A stretch of DNA of 64,000 bases, taken from Methyloversatilis sp. Lineage in GTDB: Bacteria > Pseudomonadota > Gammaproteobacteria > Burkholderiales > Rhodocyclaceae. Of this stretch, positions 41,451-51,124 are shown piece by piece. The translations under genes and the position numbers were made by a program. The notes beneath the pieces were generated by a model. That model worked only from the letters and a program-made list of their open reading frames with translations. It was not told the DNA's origin and made no database searches. The stretch covers positions 124,001-188,000 of the forward strand of contig NZ_JAUYNV010000006.1 in the NCBI RefSeq assembly GCF_030698125.1. Direction: 5' to 3'. Numbering within the stretch: position 1 is the first letter of the stretch; every line of letters starts with the position of its first letter.

Positions 41451-41792
41451 TCAGGCGTCGAGTGCCGCGCGCGCCGTGTCGAGATCGGCGCACAAGGTCA
41501 GCAACTGGTCGACGCCGGCGGTCTGCAGCACGCGCAGTACCATGGGCTGGGCACCGAACAGCACCAGCTTGCCGCCGCGCGAGGCCTGGCCACGCGCGCC
41601 CGCCAGCAAGGTCCGGATGCCGATCGACGCGACGAAACTGACGTCTGACAGGTCGACCGCGATCTTCGCCGGATGCGTGCTGGTCAGATAGGTGAAGGGC
41701 TGGTCGAGGGTCTGCGCGCCTTCGATGTCGAGCCGGCCGTCCAGCCGGATCAGGGTGATGTCGCCATCCAGCGTCTGGCTGTCCATTTTCAT
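41451..41792 (-). CDS. STAS-domain anti-sigma factor antagonist (RsbV-like)
   Basis: DITLIRLDGRLDIEGAQTL...KIAVDLSDVSFVASIGIRTLLAGAR; Ser in FVASIGIR. Confidence 0.9.
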   Translation of the reverse strand: MKMDSQTLDGDITLIRLDGRLDIEGAQTLDQPFTYLTSTHPAKIAVDLSDVSFVASIGIRTLLAGARGQASRGGKLVLFGAQPMVLRVLQTAGVDQLLTLCADLDTARAALDA

Positions 41793-41886
41793 TTGCTTGC
41801 TCCGGTGTTGTCCGATCGCCGACTGGGGGCGACCGGACGAGCTCTGCAGCTTGTTTCATTTCCATGTCAGGCGTGTGACAGCGCTT

Positions 41887-42519
41887 TCACTGCGTTGGCG
41901 CGTCGCCCCAGCGCGGCATCAGATCGTGCGGCACGCGCAACTGGTCGAGCACGCGGGCGACGACGAAATCGACCAGGTCGTTGATGCCCCGGGGCTGATG
42001 ATAGAAGCCGGGCGATGGCGGCAGGATGACCGCGCCGTTGCGCGACAGGCTCAGCATGTTCTCCAGGTGCAGCGTGGAAAAGGGTGTTTCACGCGGCACC
42101 AGGATGAGCTGCCGGCGTTCCTTCATCACCACGTCGGCGGCGCGCTCGATCAGGCTCGACGCCAGGCCGTGGGCGATCGCCGCCAGCGTGCCCATCGAGC
42201 ACGGGCACACCACCATGGCGTCGGGCGGATTCGAACCGGACGCGGGCGGGCAGTTCCAGTCCTCGCGGCCGAATACTTCCAGCTGGCCGGGCGGGGCGTT
42301 GAAACGCGCGGACAGTTCGCGCGTGGCCTGTGCAGGATTGGCCGGCAGCAGCAGATCCATCTCCTGCCGGGCCACGATCTGCGCCACCTGCGAATAGACC
42401 AGCCACACCTTGCAGCCGGCGCCGAGCAGGCATTCGATCAGGCGCAGACCGTACGGCATGCCGGAGGCACCGGTCAGTGCGACGAGGATGGTCGGCGGTA
42501 CAGCGGGGGAGGTCGTCAT
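41887..42519 (-). CDS. ubiX: Flavin prenyltransferase UbiX/Pad1
   Basis: ILVALTGASGMPYGLRLIECL...VVCPCSMGTLAAIAHGLASSLIERAADVVMKERRQLILVPRETPFS. Confidence 0.95.
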   Translation of the reverse strand: MTTSPAVPPTILVALTGASGMPYGLRLIECLLGAGCKVWLVYSQVAQIVARQEMDLLLPANPAQATRELSARFNAPPGQLEVFGREDWNCPPASGSNPPDAMVVCPCSMGTLAAIAHGLASSLIERAADVVMKERRQLILVPRETPFSTLHLENMLSLSRNGAVILPPSPGFYHQPRGINDLVDFVVARVLDQLRVPHDLMPRWGDAPTQ

Positions 42520-43040
42520 CAGGTTTTCTCCTGCATCAGCCGGGCGGCGACGATGCCGTTGAGGATGCCGAACAGCAGCGCGGCGCCGAAGAACACCGGA
42601 GCCAGATTGAACAGGCCGTCATGCGGCACCAGCCACAGGCGCGCCAGCAGAAGTTGCGCGCCGATATGGGCGAACGCCGCGGCGACCGAGCGGCCGATCG
42701 GTCCGAGCCAGTGCCAGGGCACCGCCTGCAGCGCCCCCAGCACCGCCAGACTGGTCAGTGCGCCGATACCGGCCAGAAAGAATCCGGGCGCAAGAAACTG
42801 GCCGGCGAGCAAGCTTCCGGCGACCACCCGCAGCACGCTGACCCAGGCCGCGTCGCGCCAGCCGTGGCGCGCCAGCACGATCAGGATGACGATATTCGCC
42901 AGACCGGGCTTGACGCCCGGCAGCGGACTCGGAATCGCCGCCTCGACCAGCGAGGCGGCGATCGCCGCCGCTGCGTAGCGCGCCAGCCGGCGGTCGCGGG
43001 CACTGGGCTCGACCTGCAACGTCGCGGCTGATGGCGCCAT
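42519..43040 (-). CDS. Gx transporter family / heptaprenyl diphosphate synthase component I-like membrane protein
   Basis: EAAIPSPLPGVKPGLANIVILIVLARHGWRDAAWVSVLRVVAGSLL. Confidence 0.85.
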   Translation of the reverse strand: MAPSAATLQVEPSARDRRLARYAAAAIAASLVEAAIPSPLPGVKPGLANIVILIVLARHGWRDAAWVSVLRVVAGSLLAGQFLAPGFFLAGIGALTSLAVLGALQAVPWHWLGPIGRSVAAAFAHIGAQLLLARLWLVPHDGLFNLAPVFFGAALLFGILNGIVAARLMQEKT

Positions 43041-43414
43041 CAGAATGCCACCGTGTCATGCGCACCGTCGGGCCCGACCAGTTGCAGCGAAATATGGCTG
43101 GGTGCGCACACTGCGACACTGCCGGCGCGGGTCAGCCAGCCCTGCTGCACGCAGTACTGGCGCGGGCCCGGATCGGCCGCGATGCGCGCCCGGCCCGGTT
43201 CGACCTCGATCACGGTCTGGCCGCGCGCGCCCAGGGCGCCGTCGAGGGCGATGCGATGCGTGCCGGTCAGCGGCAGTTCGGCCACGATGCGCCCGTCCAG
43301 CCTGACCTGTGCCATGGCCGGTGCGCCGCGGCCCCATTGCGCGGCCGCGGTCGCCGCGGTGGCGAGCAGGCCGGCGGCAATGACCAGCCAGTCGCCTGGC
43401 CGCACTGCCTTCAT
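43040..43414 (-). CDS. NusG domain II-containing protein
   Basis: TM then VRLDGRIVAELPLTGTHRIALDG...GQTVIEVEPGRARIAADPGPRQYCVQQGWLTRAGSVAVCAPSHISLQLVG. Confidence 0.85.
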   Translation of the reverse strand: MKAVRPGDWLVIAAGLLATAATAAAQWGRGAPAMAQVRLDGRIVAELPLTGTHRIALDGALGARGQTVIEVEPGRARIAADPGPRQYCVQQGWLTRAGSVAVCAPSHISLQLVGPDGAHDTVAF

Positions 43415-44283
43415 TTATGCGACGAAGCCAGCGAGCGATGGCGCACCAGCACACGCGCCGCGCTGCGGAAGTATTCGGCCAGCCACTGCGCCATGTACAC
43501 GGAGCGATGCTGACCGCCGGTACAGCCGATGGCCACGGTGAGGTAGCTGCGGCTGTCCTTCACATAACAGGGCAGCCAGTCGCCCACGAAGCGCGCGATG
43601 TCGTCGCGCATGCGGATCACCTCGGCGTGGCCCTCGAGGAAATCGATCACCGGCTTGTCCTGGCCGCTCTGCGGCCGCAGCGTGACGTCGTAATAGGGAT
43701 TGGGCAGGCAACGCACGTCGAACACCAGATCGGCGTCGAGCGGAATGCCATGCTTGAAACCGAACGACTCGAACATGAGCGTCAGCCCGGCCGCCTCGTC
43801 GACTTCGACCACGTCGCGTATCCACTTGCGCAGCACGGAGGCGTGCAGATCGCTGGTGTCGATGCGATGACCCAGTTCGACGATCGGCGCCAGCAACTCG
43901 CGCTCGCGCCGGATCGCCTCGCCGAGCGAGGTCTGGTCGTCGCCCAGCGGGTGGCGGCGGCGTGTTTCGGAGAAGCGCGCGATCAGCGTGGCGTCACGCG
44001 CGTCGAGAAACAGCGTCTGCAGCTCGGTGCCGTTGCGCAGCACACCCATCATCGGCGGCAACGCTTCCATGCTCTTGCCCGAACGCACGTCCACCGCGAT
44101 GGCGACGCGGCTGTAGCCGGCTTCGCGCAAATGCCCGACCAGCTGCGGCAGCATCGGCGCGGGCAAGTTGTCGACGCAGAAGAAACCGCCATCTTCCAGC
44201 ACATTGAGCGCCACGCTCTTGCCGGAACCGGACATGCCGCTGATCAATACGAGGCGCATCGCGCCACGTCGCAATTCGTTCAC
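43411..44283 (-). CDS. rapZ: RNase adapter protein RapZ
   Basis: LVLISGMSGSGKSVALNVLEDGGFFCVDNLPAPMLPQLV...IGCTGGQHRSVYMAQWLAEYF. Confidence 0.97.
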   Translation of the reverse strand: MNELRRGAMRLVLISGMSGSGKSVALNVLEDGGFFCVDNLPAPMLPQLVGHLREAGYSRVAIAVDVRSGKSMEALPPMMGVLRNGTELQTLFLDARDATLIARFSETRRRHPLGDDQTSLGEAIRRERELLAPIVELGHRIDTSDLHASVLRKWIRDVVEVDEAAGLTLMFESFGFKHGIPLDADLVFDVRCLPNPYYDVTLRPQSGQDKPVIDFLEGHAEVIRMRDDIARFVGDWLPCYVKDSRSYLTVAIGCTGGQHRSVYMAQWLAEYFRSAARVLVRHRSLASSHK

Positions 44284-44516
44284 CGTGATTCACCCTGCAA
44301 ATGGATTTTCATGCATGCAACATGCTTGACTCTGACCGGCCGCAATCTACGCTTGAAGCTCTGGCCTGCTCCGGACCCCTTGACCGACCGTCCGCCACAG
44401 GCCGTCCATGATGATCCAGACGGGTGCGTCGCAGGCGATTTTCTGCAAGGTCCGACGCGCGTCCGCGCCGAGCCCGGGTTTTCGCCCGCTGCACTTTCAC
44501 ATCGAAGGAGCCCGGC

Positions 44517-44699
44517 ATGCGATATCTCAGACTTCAGCGCAGTCAGGCCAACAGGCGGCGTTCCGAACGGGACGCCGATCGATCGGGGCCGCGCACCGAA
44601 CCGGTGCAGAATGATCCGCTCGCCCGCGAGTATCCGGCGCCCGCCGAACAGGCGCCCGTCGAGCCGGCAGTCGGCCCGCACAAACTGAAGTCGGGTTGA
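44517..44699 (+). CDS. Possible small ORF of unknown function (60 aa)
   Basis: ATG 44517 preceded by AAGGAG; MRYLRLQRSQANRRRSERDADRSGPRTEPVQNDPLAREYPAPAEQAPVEPAVGPHKLKSG in a 420-bp intergenic gap. Confidence 0.3.
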   Translation: MRYLRLQRSQANRRRSERDADRSGPRTEPVQNDPLAREYPAPAEQAPVEPAVGPHKLKSG

Positions 44700-44704
44700 A
44701 CTGC

Positions 44705-44899
44705 TCACGTGCTGTCCGTCGGCGTGACCCGCAGGTGTCCGGCGGCTTCGCGTCGGCTGATGTTTGCCAGTATCTGCAGGCGATGGCTGTCGGTCGTCGA
44801 ACCCCAGCAGGCGATTTCATCGCGCGAGCGCAGGCAGCCCAGGCAGAGTGCGGTGGCGGGATCAAGCTGGCAAACGCCGGTACAGGGCGAATCAATCAT
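44705..44899 (-). CDS. DUF1289 domain protein
   Basis: SPCTGVCQLDPATALCLGCLRSRDEIACW Cys-motif. Confidence 0.92.
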   Translation of the reverse strand: MIDSPCTGVCQLDPATALCLGCLRSRDEIACWGSTTDSHRLQILANISRREAAGHLRVTPTDST

Positions 44900-45810
44900 G
44901 AAACTCGTCTTGAGTTGAAGGCACGGGCCACACGCGATGCGACCGGGCGGTCGAGTTGCGCGCTGATCCAGTTCGCCACCCCCACCAGTTTCTGCAGATC
45001 GACACCGGTGTGCACGCCGGCATCATCGAAAAGATAGACCAGGTCTTCGGTCGCAACGTTTCCGGTCGCGCCCGGCGCGAACGGACAGCCGCCCAATCCG
45101 CCGACCGAGGCGTCGAACACCGTCACGCCGGCCAGTGCGGCCGCATGGACGTTGGCTGCGGCCATGCCCCAGGTGTCGTGGAAATGACCGGCGAGCCGCT
45201 CCGGCGGCACGCGTCGCGCCACGCAGTCGATCAGCGCACGCACCCGGAACGGGCTGCCGACGCCGGTCGTGTCGCCGAGGCTCACTTCGTGACAGCCCAT
45301 GGCGATCAGCTCGGCCGCGAGTGTGGCGACGATTTCATCACTGACCGGACCTTCATACGGGCAGCCCATGACGCACGACAGGTAGCCGCGCATGCGCAGG
45401 CCGGTGTCGTGCGCGCGCAGCGCCACGCGCGCCAGACGGGCCATCGATTCGGCGATGCTGCAGCCGGTATTGCGTTGCGAAAAGGTTTCCGACACGGCGG
45501 CAAAGATCGCGATGTCGGTGCAGCCAGCGTCCAGCGCAGCATCGAGCCCGGTTTCGTTCGGCACCAGGCAGGGGTAGCTGACGCCGCGGCGGCGGTCGAG
45601 CCGCTTCATGAGTTCACCGCTGCCGGCCATATTGGGCACGCGGCGCGGCGACACGAAGGCGCCGGCTTCGATGTCGCGCAAACCGGTATCCGCGAGCCGG
45701 CCGATGAGTTCAAGCCGGCGATCGACGTCAAGTGCGAGCGCTTCGTTCTGCAGGCCATCGCGCGGACCGACCTCGACGATGCGCACGGCAGCGGGCAGCG
45801 CCGCCATCAC
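44896..45810 (-). CDS. Hydroxymethylglutaryl-CoA lyase
   Basis: RIVEVGPRDGLQNEALALDVDRRLELI...GGCPFAPGATGNVATEDLVYLFDDAGVHTGVD. Confidence 0.95.
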   Translation of the reverse strand: MMAALPAAVRIVEVGPRDGLQNEALALDVDRRLELIGRLADTGLRDIEAGAFVSPRRVPNMAGSGELMKRLDRRRGVSYPCLVPNETGLDAALDAGCTDIAIFAAVSETFSQRNTGCSIAESMARLARVALRAHDTGLRMRGYLSCVMGCPYEGPVSDEIVATLAAELIAMGCHEVSLGDTTGVGSPFRVRALIDCVARRVPPERLAGHFHDTWGMAAANVHAAALAGVTVFDASVGGLGGCPFAPGATGNVATEDLVYLFDDAGVHTGVDLQKLVGVANWISAQLDRPVASRVARAFNSRRVS

Positions 45811-46601
45811 GAACCGCCAGCCGGCACCCAGCCGGGATGACGTCGTTCGAACAGTGCGTCCAGACCTTCCTGCGCCTCGGCGCCGGCATCGAGCCGATGT
45901 TCGATATCCACCGCCTGATCGAGCGTCTTCTCATCCACCCGCGGCCGGCCGAGCGCACGCACCAGTGATTTGACCTGCTGCTGCGCACGCGGTCCGCCGA
46001 GCAGCAGCGCATCGACCACTTCGCCGATCGCATCGTCGAGTTGATCGGCCGACGCGGCCAGTTCCGACAGCAGGCCGATGCGATAGGCCTCGGATGCAGA
46101 AAAGCGCTCGCCGGTCAGGAAGTAGCGGCGTGCGCGCTGCGGACCGACCGCGGCGATCACGTAGGGCGCGATGACGGCAGGTACGCGACCGATGTGCACG
46201 GCATCGAACGAAAACTCGGCATCGAAACTGGCGATGGCAATGTCGCACGCGGCGATCAGGCCGGCACCCAGCCCGTAGGCCGGGCCCTGCACGCGTGCCA
46301 CCACGGGTCGCGCACATTCGGCGACGCTGCGCAGCAATCGCGCGGCGAGCGCCGGCTCGACGGCGATCAGGCCGCTGCGCTCCAGCTCGAGCGGGTCGGA
46401 ACCGATGCTGAAACTGTCACCCAGCGCCGACAGGACGATGGTGCGCACGCCGGGCTGTGCGACCAGATCGTCGATGGCACCGATCAGTGACTCCGCGAGC
46501 GACGCGTCGAGCAGATTGTGCGCATGCGGGCGATTCAGCGTGACGATGCCGATGCCGGCATCGACTTCGGACAGCACGAGCGCGTCGGCATGGCGCGTCA
46601 C
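45807..46601 (-). CDS. Enoyl-CoA hydratase/isomerase family protein
   Basis: GIVTLNRPHAHNLLDASLAESL...PVVARVQGPAYGLGAGLIAACDIAIASFDAEFSF. Confidence 0.93.
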   Translation of the reverse strand: MTRHADALVLSEVDAGIGIVTLNRPHAHNLLDASLAESLIGAIDDLVAQPGVRTIVLSALGDSFSIGSDPLELERSGLIAVEPALAARLLRSVAECARPVVARVQGPAYGLGAGLIAACDIAIASFDAEFSFDAVHIGRVPAVIAPYVIAAVGPQRARRYFLTGERFSASEAYRIGLLSELAASADQLDDAIGEVVDALLLGGPRAQQQVKSLVRALGRPRVDEKTLDQAVDIEHRLDAGAEAQEGLDALFERRHPGWVPAGGS

Positions 46602-46975
46602 TGCGGGTCTCCCTGAACCAGCGCGCCGCCGAGCGCGCGCAGCGGCGCACCCAGTTCGAAGCCGGGCATCACGACTTCCTCGTCCACGGCATACAGCTGG
46701 CAGGGCAGGCCGTGCGCCTCGCAGCGTGCCAGTGCGTCAGTCACTGCGCCATCGCCGGCATTCCAGGCCCAGTCGCCATTCATGTTCAGCGCAAAAGCGC
46801 GCGGGCGGATGCCGATTCGCAGGAATCGGCCGTAGCCGGCACGACCGCTTTCGGTCAGCAGCGGCACCGCTTGCACCAGGTCGACCGGACGGACTTGGGT
46901 GCTCTGTGCGGTGCCGACCGCGGGCAGACACACACAGATACAGGCGAACAGCAGGCGCGTCAGATCAGGCTTCAT
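46598..46975 (-). CDS. Secreted hypothetical protein
   Basis: Signal peptide MKPDLTRLLFACICVCLPAVGTAQS; overlaps neighbours by 4 and 11 nt. Confidence 0.7.
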   Translation of the reverse strand: MKPDLTRLLFACICVCLPAVGTAQSTQVRPVDLVQAVPLLTESGRAGYGRFLRIGIRPRAFALNMNGDWAWNAGDGAVTDALARCEAHGLPCQLYAVDEEVVMPGFELGAPLRALGGALVQGDPQ

Positions 46976-47534
46976 GCAGCGAATTCTCCCCGGAAACAAC
47001 GGCGGACAGCAGACGGTCGAGCAGGCGTTGCGCGTCGCGCTCGGAGGGCATGAGCTGCCGGTGCGCAGCGCTCAAAAAACCTTCCTGGACCGCGTGATCG
47101 AACATCGCGAGCAATGGGTCGAAGTAACCGGCCGTGTTCAGCAGGCCGCACGGCTTGCAATGCAGCCCCAGCTGCGCCCAGGTGAGAATTTCGCACAGTT
47201 CGTCCAGCGTGCCGAAGCCGCCGGGTGCGGCGACGAACACGTCGGCCAGTTCCGCCATCAGTGCCTTGCGCTCGTGCATGCTGCCCACCACGTGCAGTGT
47301 GCTCAGGCCACTGTGTGCGACTTCGCGATCGAGCAGGTGACGCGGAATGACGCCGATCACCTCGCCGCCGGCCGCCAGCGCCGCATCGGCGATGATGCCC
47401 ATCAGACCGATATTGCCGCCACCGTAGACCACGCCGTGGCCGGCGCGCGCGATCAGCGAGCCGAGTTCGGCGGCGGTGTCGCGATAGAGGGGGCGGTTAC
47501 CCTCGCGGGAGCCGCAGAACACACAGACGCGCAT
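46965..47534 (-). CDS. LOG family protein (TIGR00730, cytokinin riboside phosphoribohydrolase-like)
   Basis: MRVCVFCGSREGNRPLYRDTA...GHGVVYGGGNIGLMG...MHERKALMAELADVFVAAPGGFGTLDELCE. Confidence 0.95.
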   Translation of the reverse strand: MRVCVFCGSREGNRPLYRDTAAELGSLIARAGHGVVYGGGNIGLMGIIADAALAAGGEVIGVIPRHLLDREVAHSGLSTLHVVGSMHERKALMAELADVFVAAPGGFGTLDELCEILTWAQLGLHCKPCGLLNTAGYFDPLLAMFDHAVQEGFLSAAHRQLMPSERDAQRLLDRLLSAVVSGENSLHEA

Positions 47535-47650
47535 CGGACAGTACGAATTCGGGTTGGAGAAAGCCTGCACCGGCGAGTATGCCCGGCCGCGGGCGCTCTG
47601 CGCAGGGTGAGCCTGGCGGGGCGCGAAGATTTCCGGATCCGGATCGGTAC

Positions 47651-47995
47651 TCAGTCGAGAAATTTTGCCCGGGCGATGCGCCACTCCTGCGGCCCGTCGA
47701 GCGTACGCGAGCAACCGAGCGGTACCGGCTCGGCGCCCGGTTTCATTTCCGTTTTCGAGCGGTCGCCGGTGCCTACATTCATGTGAAAGCGGTCGAGCCA
47801 CACCATGACGGTGCGCGTTGGATGGCTGTTGGCAACCAGCAGCTGCACCGAGTTGCGTGACACGCAGTTGCCGGCGAAATCCTGGCTGAAGGTGACGAAC
47901 TTCGTCGGGTCTTCGTCCTCGGCCCACGCCATCGGGCCGCACAGCGCGAGCAGCAGCGCACACATCGTTTTCCGCATTGTTTCCTCCGGATTCAT
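47651..47995 (-). CDS. Secreted hypothetical protein
   Basis: Signal peptide MRKTMCALLLALCGPMAWAEDED; 108-114 aa. Confidence 0.65.
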   Translation of the reverse strand: MNPEETMRKTMCALLLALCGPMAWAEDEDPTKFVTFSQDFAGNCVSRNSVQLLVANSHPTRTVMVWLDRFHMNVGTGDRSKTEMKPGAEPVPLGCSRTLDGPQEWRIARAKFLD

Positions 47996-48177
47996 GGACC
48001 ATCAGGTGAGCCGCAGATCTCTGATGGCAGTCAGCCGCCGGTGTTCCGTTTTTTGACCCGCAGTCTAGCAAGCCCACCGTTGCGTTCCGGCAGCAGGATC
48101 GATATTGCACTGCACAATGCGCAGTCGTTTCAGGTTACCATTCAAGGAATTCAACGCCTTGGACTGCGCTGCCCATC

Positions 48178-49224
48178 GTGTCTGCACTCGAACCTCATCC
48201 CGCGATCGCCCCGCCGCCAGGCTGCATGGTGCAGGTGGCGCGTGGCGTCCACTGGTTGCGCATGCCGGTCGCTTTCGCGCCGGGTCATGTGAATCTGTGG
48301 GCGATCGAGGATCAATTCGAGGATGAGGTCAACAACGGACCGTGCTGGACGCTGGTGGACGCGGGTTTCCCGGACGACGCGACGCGCGCGAACTGGACCG
48401 CGGCGCTGACTGGCGACCTCGCCGGTCTTCCGGTGCGCCGGATCCTGATCACCCATTGTCACCCCGACCACTTCGGTCTGGGCGAGTGGCTCGCGAAGCA
48501 GACTGGCGCGCGCATCTGGATGTCGCTCGGCGAATACATGACGGCACAGGCCTGGTTCGGCACCGTGCCGGCGTCGGACCGGGGCTTGATGGCCGATTTC
48601 TTCGTGCTGCATGGTCTGGGTGCCGGACACACCGATGCGATGCGCGGTGAAAGCGGGCGCTATCGGCAGGTCGTCGGTGAGTTGCCGCTGGCGATGCGGC
48701 GCATCCTGCCCGGCGAAACTTTGCGCATCGGCGGTGACGACTGGACCGCCATCGTCGGCTACGGTCACTCGCCGGAGCATCTGTCCTTCCATCGTGCCAA
48801 CGATCCGGTGCTGATCGCCGGCGACATGCTGCTGCCGCGCATTTCGCCCAATACGCCGACGCTCGCCTACGAGCCCGAGGTGGATGCGGTTGGCCAGTAC
48901 CTCGATTCCATCGAACTTTTTCGCGCGCTGCCCGTTAATACCGTGGTGTTGCCTGCGCACGGCGATCCGTACGTCGGCATCAGCGCACGCGTGGACGCGC
49001 TTCAGGCGCACCATGCAGAACGGCTCGCGCTGATCGTGAGCCTGTGTGCCGAGCCGCAGACCGCGGCGGCGCTGCTGCCATCGCTGTTCAAGCGCGAACT
49101 CGACAGTTTCCAGACCCGCTTTGCCATGGGAGAGGTGATTGCCCACCTCAACCACCTGTGGCAGAGGGGTCGTCTGCGCCGCCTGCCTGAGCAGGGCGGC
49201 GTGCTTCGTTACACCCAGCCTTAA
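48178..49224 (+). CDS. MBL-fold metallo-hydrolase
   Basis: LVDAGF...ILITHCHPDHFGLGEWLAKQTGARI...HSPEHLSFH...VLPAHGDPYVGI. Confidence 0.93.
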   Translation: MSALEPHPAIAPPPGCMVQVARGVHWLRMPVAFAPGHVNLWAIEDQFEDEVNNGPCWTLVDAGFPDDATRANWTAALTGDLAGLPVRRILITHCHPDHFGLGEWLAKQTGARIWMSLGEYMTAQAWFGTVPASDRGLMADFFVLHGLGAGHTDAMRGESGRYRQVVGELPLAMRRILPGETLRIGGDDWTAIVGYGHSPEHLSFHRANDPVLIAGDMLLPRISPNTPTLAYEPEVDAVGQYLDSIELFRALPVNTVVLPAHGDPYVGISARVDALQAHHAERLALIVSLCAEPQTAAALLPSLFKRELDSFQTRFAMGEVIAHLNHLWQRGRLRRLPEQGGVLRYTQP

Positions 49225-49247
49225 CCAGTTCCGGGGGAGCCAGAGCC

Positions 49248-51080
49248 ATGAATAAACCAGCCACCAAAGACACCACACAGCCCGAGGCGTCGTCCCTGCC
49301 GGATCCGGCAGAAGTCGCCAAGACGTATGCCCAGGTTGCCGAACGTGCGTCCAAGCTGCTCGGTGACCACGTGCAGCGACAGCTCAAGCGCGGCATCACG
49401 CCGCCGGCCGACGAACTGGGCATCGCCCAGGCCTTCATGGACATGACGTCGCACCTGCTGTCCAACCCGTACAAGCTGGCGCAGGCGCAGATGGGGCTGG
49501 TGTGGGACTACTACACGCTATGGCAGCAATCGATGCTGAAATTCATGGGCGTCGATGCCGCGCCGGTGGTCACCCCGGTGAAGGGCGACAACCGCTTTCG
49601 TGGCGAGGAGTGGCAGAGCCACTTCCTGTTTGATTTCTTCAAGCAGAGCTACCTGATTTCGGCGCGCCACATCCATGATGTGGTGAGCAACGTCGAAGGC
49701 ATGGACGAGCACACGCTGCAGAAGGTCAATTTCTTCACCCGTCAGACCATCAACGCATTCAGTCCGAGCAATTTCGCGCTGACCAACCCTGAAGTGCTGC
49801 GCGAAACCGTGCGCAGCCACGGCCAGAACCTGCTGAAGGGTTTCAACAATCTGTTGCGCGACATCGAGGACGGCGACGGCCAGCTGCGCGTGCGCATGAC
49901 CGACACCTCGGCGTTTGAACTCGGCCGTAACGTGGCCACCACGCAGGGCAAGGTGGTGGGCGAGAACGCGCTGATGCAGTTGCTGCAGTTCAACCCGACG
50001 ACCGAACAGCAGTTCAAGCGCCCGCTGCTGATCGTGCCGCCCTGGATCAACAAGTACTACATCCTCGACCTGCGCGACTCGAACAGCTACATCAAGTGGG
50101 CGACCGATCAGGGTCACACCGTGTTCGTCATTTCCTGGGTCAATCCGGACGAAAAGCTGGCCCAGCTGACTTTCGAAGATTATGTGCAACAGGGCCCGCT
50201 GGCCGCGCTCGACATGATCACGAAGCAGACCGGCGAAACCGAAGTGAATGCCGCCGGCTATTGCCTCGGTGGCACGCTGCTGGCCACTGCGCTGGCCTAC
50301 CTGTCGGCGAAGAAGGACAAGCGGATCGCCAGCGCGACCTTCTTCACCACGCTGATCGATTTCTCGGAACCGGGTGAGCTGGGCGTGTTCATCGACGAAA
50401 AGGCTGTCGAGGGACTGGAAAAGAAGATGTTCTCGCGCGGCTATCTCGAAGGGTCGGAAATGGCCGGTACCTTCAACATGCTGCGCTCGAACGATCTCAT
50501 CTGGTCGTTCGTCGTGAACAACTACCTGATGGGCCGCGAGCCGTTCCCGTTCGACCTGCTGTACTGGAATTCCGACTCGACCCGCATGCCGGCCTGCATG
50601 CACAGTTACTACCTGCGGCAGATGTACATCCACAACAAGCTGCGCGAACCGGGTGGCATCACGGTGCTCGGTGAAGCGATCGACATCCGCAAGATCAAGC
50701 AGCCGGTGTATTTCATTTCGGCCATCGAAGACCACATCGCGCCGTGGAAGAGCACCTATACCGGTGCCACCCTGCTGTCCGGCCCCACCCGCTTCGTGCT
50801 CGGCGGTTCCGGCCACATTGCCGGCATCGTCAATCCGCCGGCGGCCAACAAGTACGGTTACTGGACCAATGCCGCGCCCAAGCTGGCAGCCGACGCCGAC
50901 GCGTGGCTGGAGGGCTGCACGCAACACACCGGTTCATGGTGGACCGACTGGCAGCAGTGGGTGACCGCGCTCGACGCAGAAATGGTGCCGGCGCGCGACC
51001 CGGCCAAGGGCAAGCTGAAGGTGATCGAAGATGCGCCGGGCCGTTACGCGAAGCTGCGTCTGGACACGGCGAAGGGTTGA
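49248..51080 (+). CDS. phaC: Class I poly(3-hydroxyalkanoate) polymerase
   Basis: VNAAGYCLGGTLLATALAYL lipase-like box with Cys; LIVPPWINKYYILDLR; GGSGHIAGIVNPP. Confidence 0.96.
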   Translation: MNKPATKDTTQPEASSLPDPAEVAKTYAQVAERASKLLGDHVQRQLKRGITPPADELGIAQAFMDMTSHLLSNPYKLAQAQMGLVWDYYTLWQQSMLKFMGVDAAPVVTPVKGDNRFRGEEWQSHFLFDFFKQSYLISARHIHDVVSNVEGMDEHTLQKVNFFTRQTINAFSPSNFALTNPEVLRETVRSHGQNLLKGFNNLLRDIEDGDGQLRVRMTDTSAFELGRNVATTQGKVVGENALMQLLQFNPTTEQQFKRPLLIVPPWINKYYILDLRDSNSYIKWATDQGHTVFVISWVNPDEKLAQLTFEDYVQQGPLAALDMITKQTGETEVNAAGYCLGGTLLATALAYLSAKKDKRIASATFFTTLIDFSEPGELGVFIDEKAVEGLEKKMFSRGYLEGSEMAGTFNMLRSNDLIWSFVVNNYLMGREPFPFDLLYWNSDSTRMPACMHSYYLRQMYIHNKLREPGGITVLGEAIDIRKIKQPVYFISAIEDHIAPWKSTYTGATLLSGPTRFVLGGSGHIAGIVNPPAANKYGYWTNAAPKLAADADAWLEGCTQHTGSWWTDWQQWVTALDAEMVPARDPAKGKLKVIEDAPGRYAKLRLDTAKG

Positions 51081-51097
51081 TCGAGCGATAACGGTTC

Positions 51098-51120
51098 CGG
51101 GGGCGCGCAAGGCGCCCCCG
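51098..51120. terminator. Putative bidirectional hairpin between convergent phaC and chpA
   Basis: CGGGGGCGC-GCAAG-GCGCCCCCG perfect 9-bp stem in the 44-bp convergent gap. Confidence 0.6.
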
Positions 51121-51124
51121 TATT

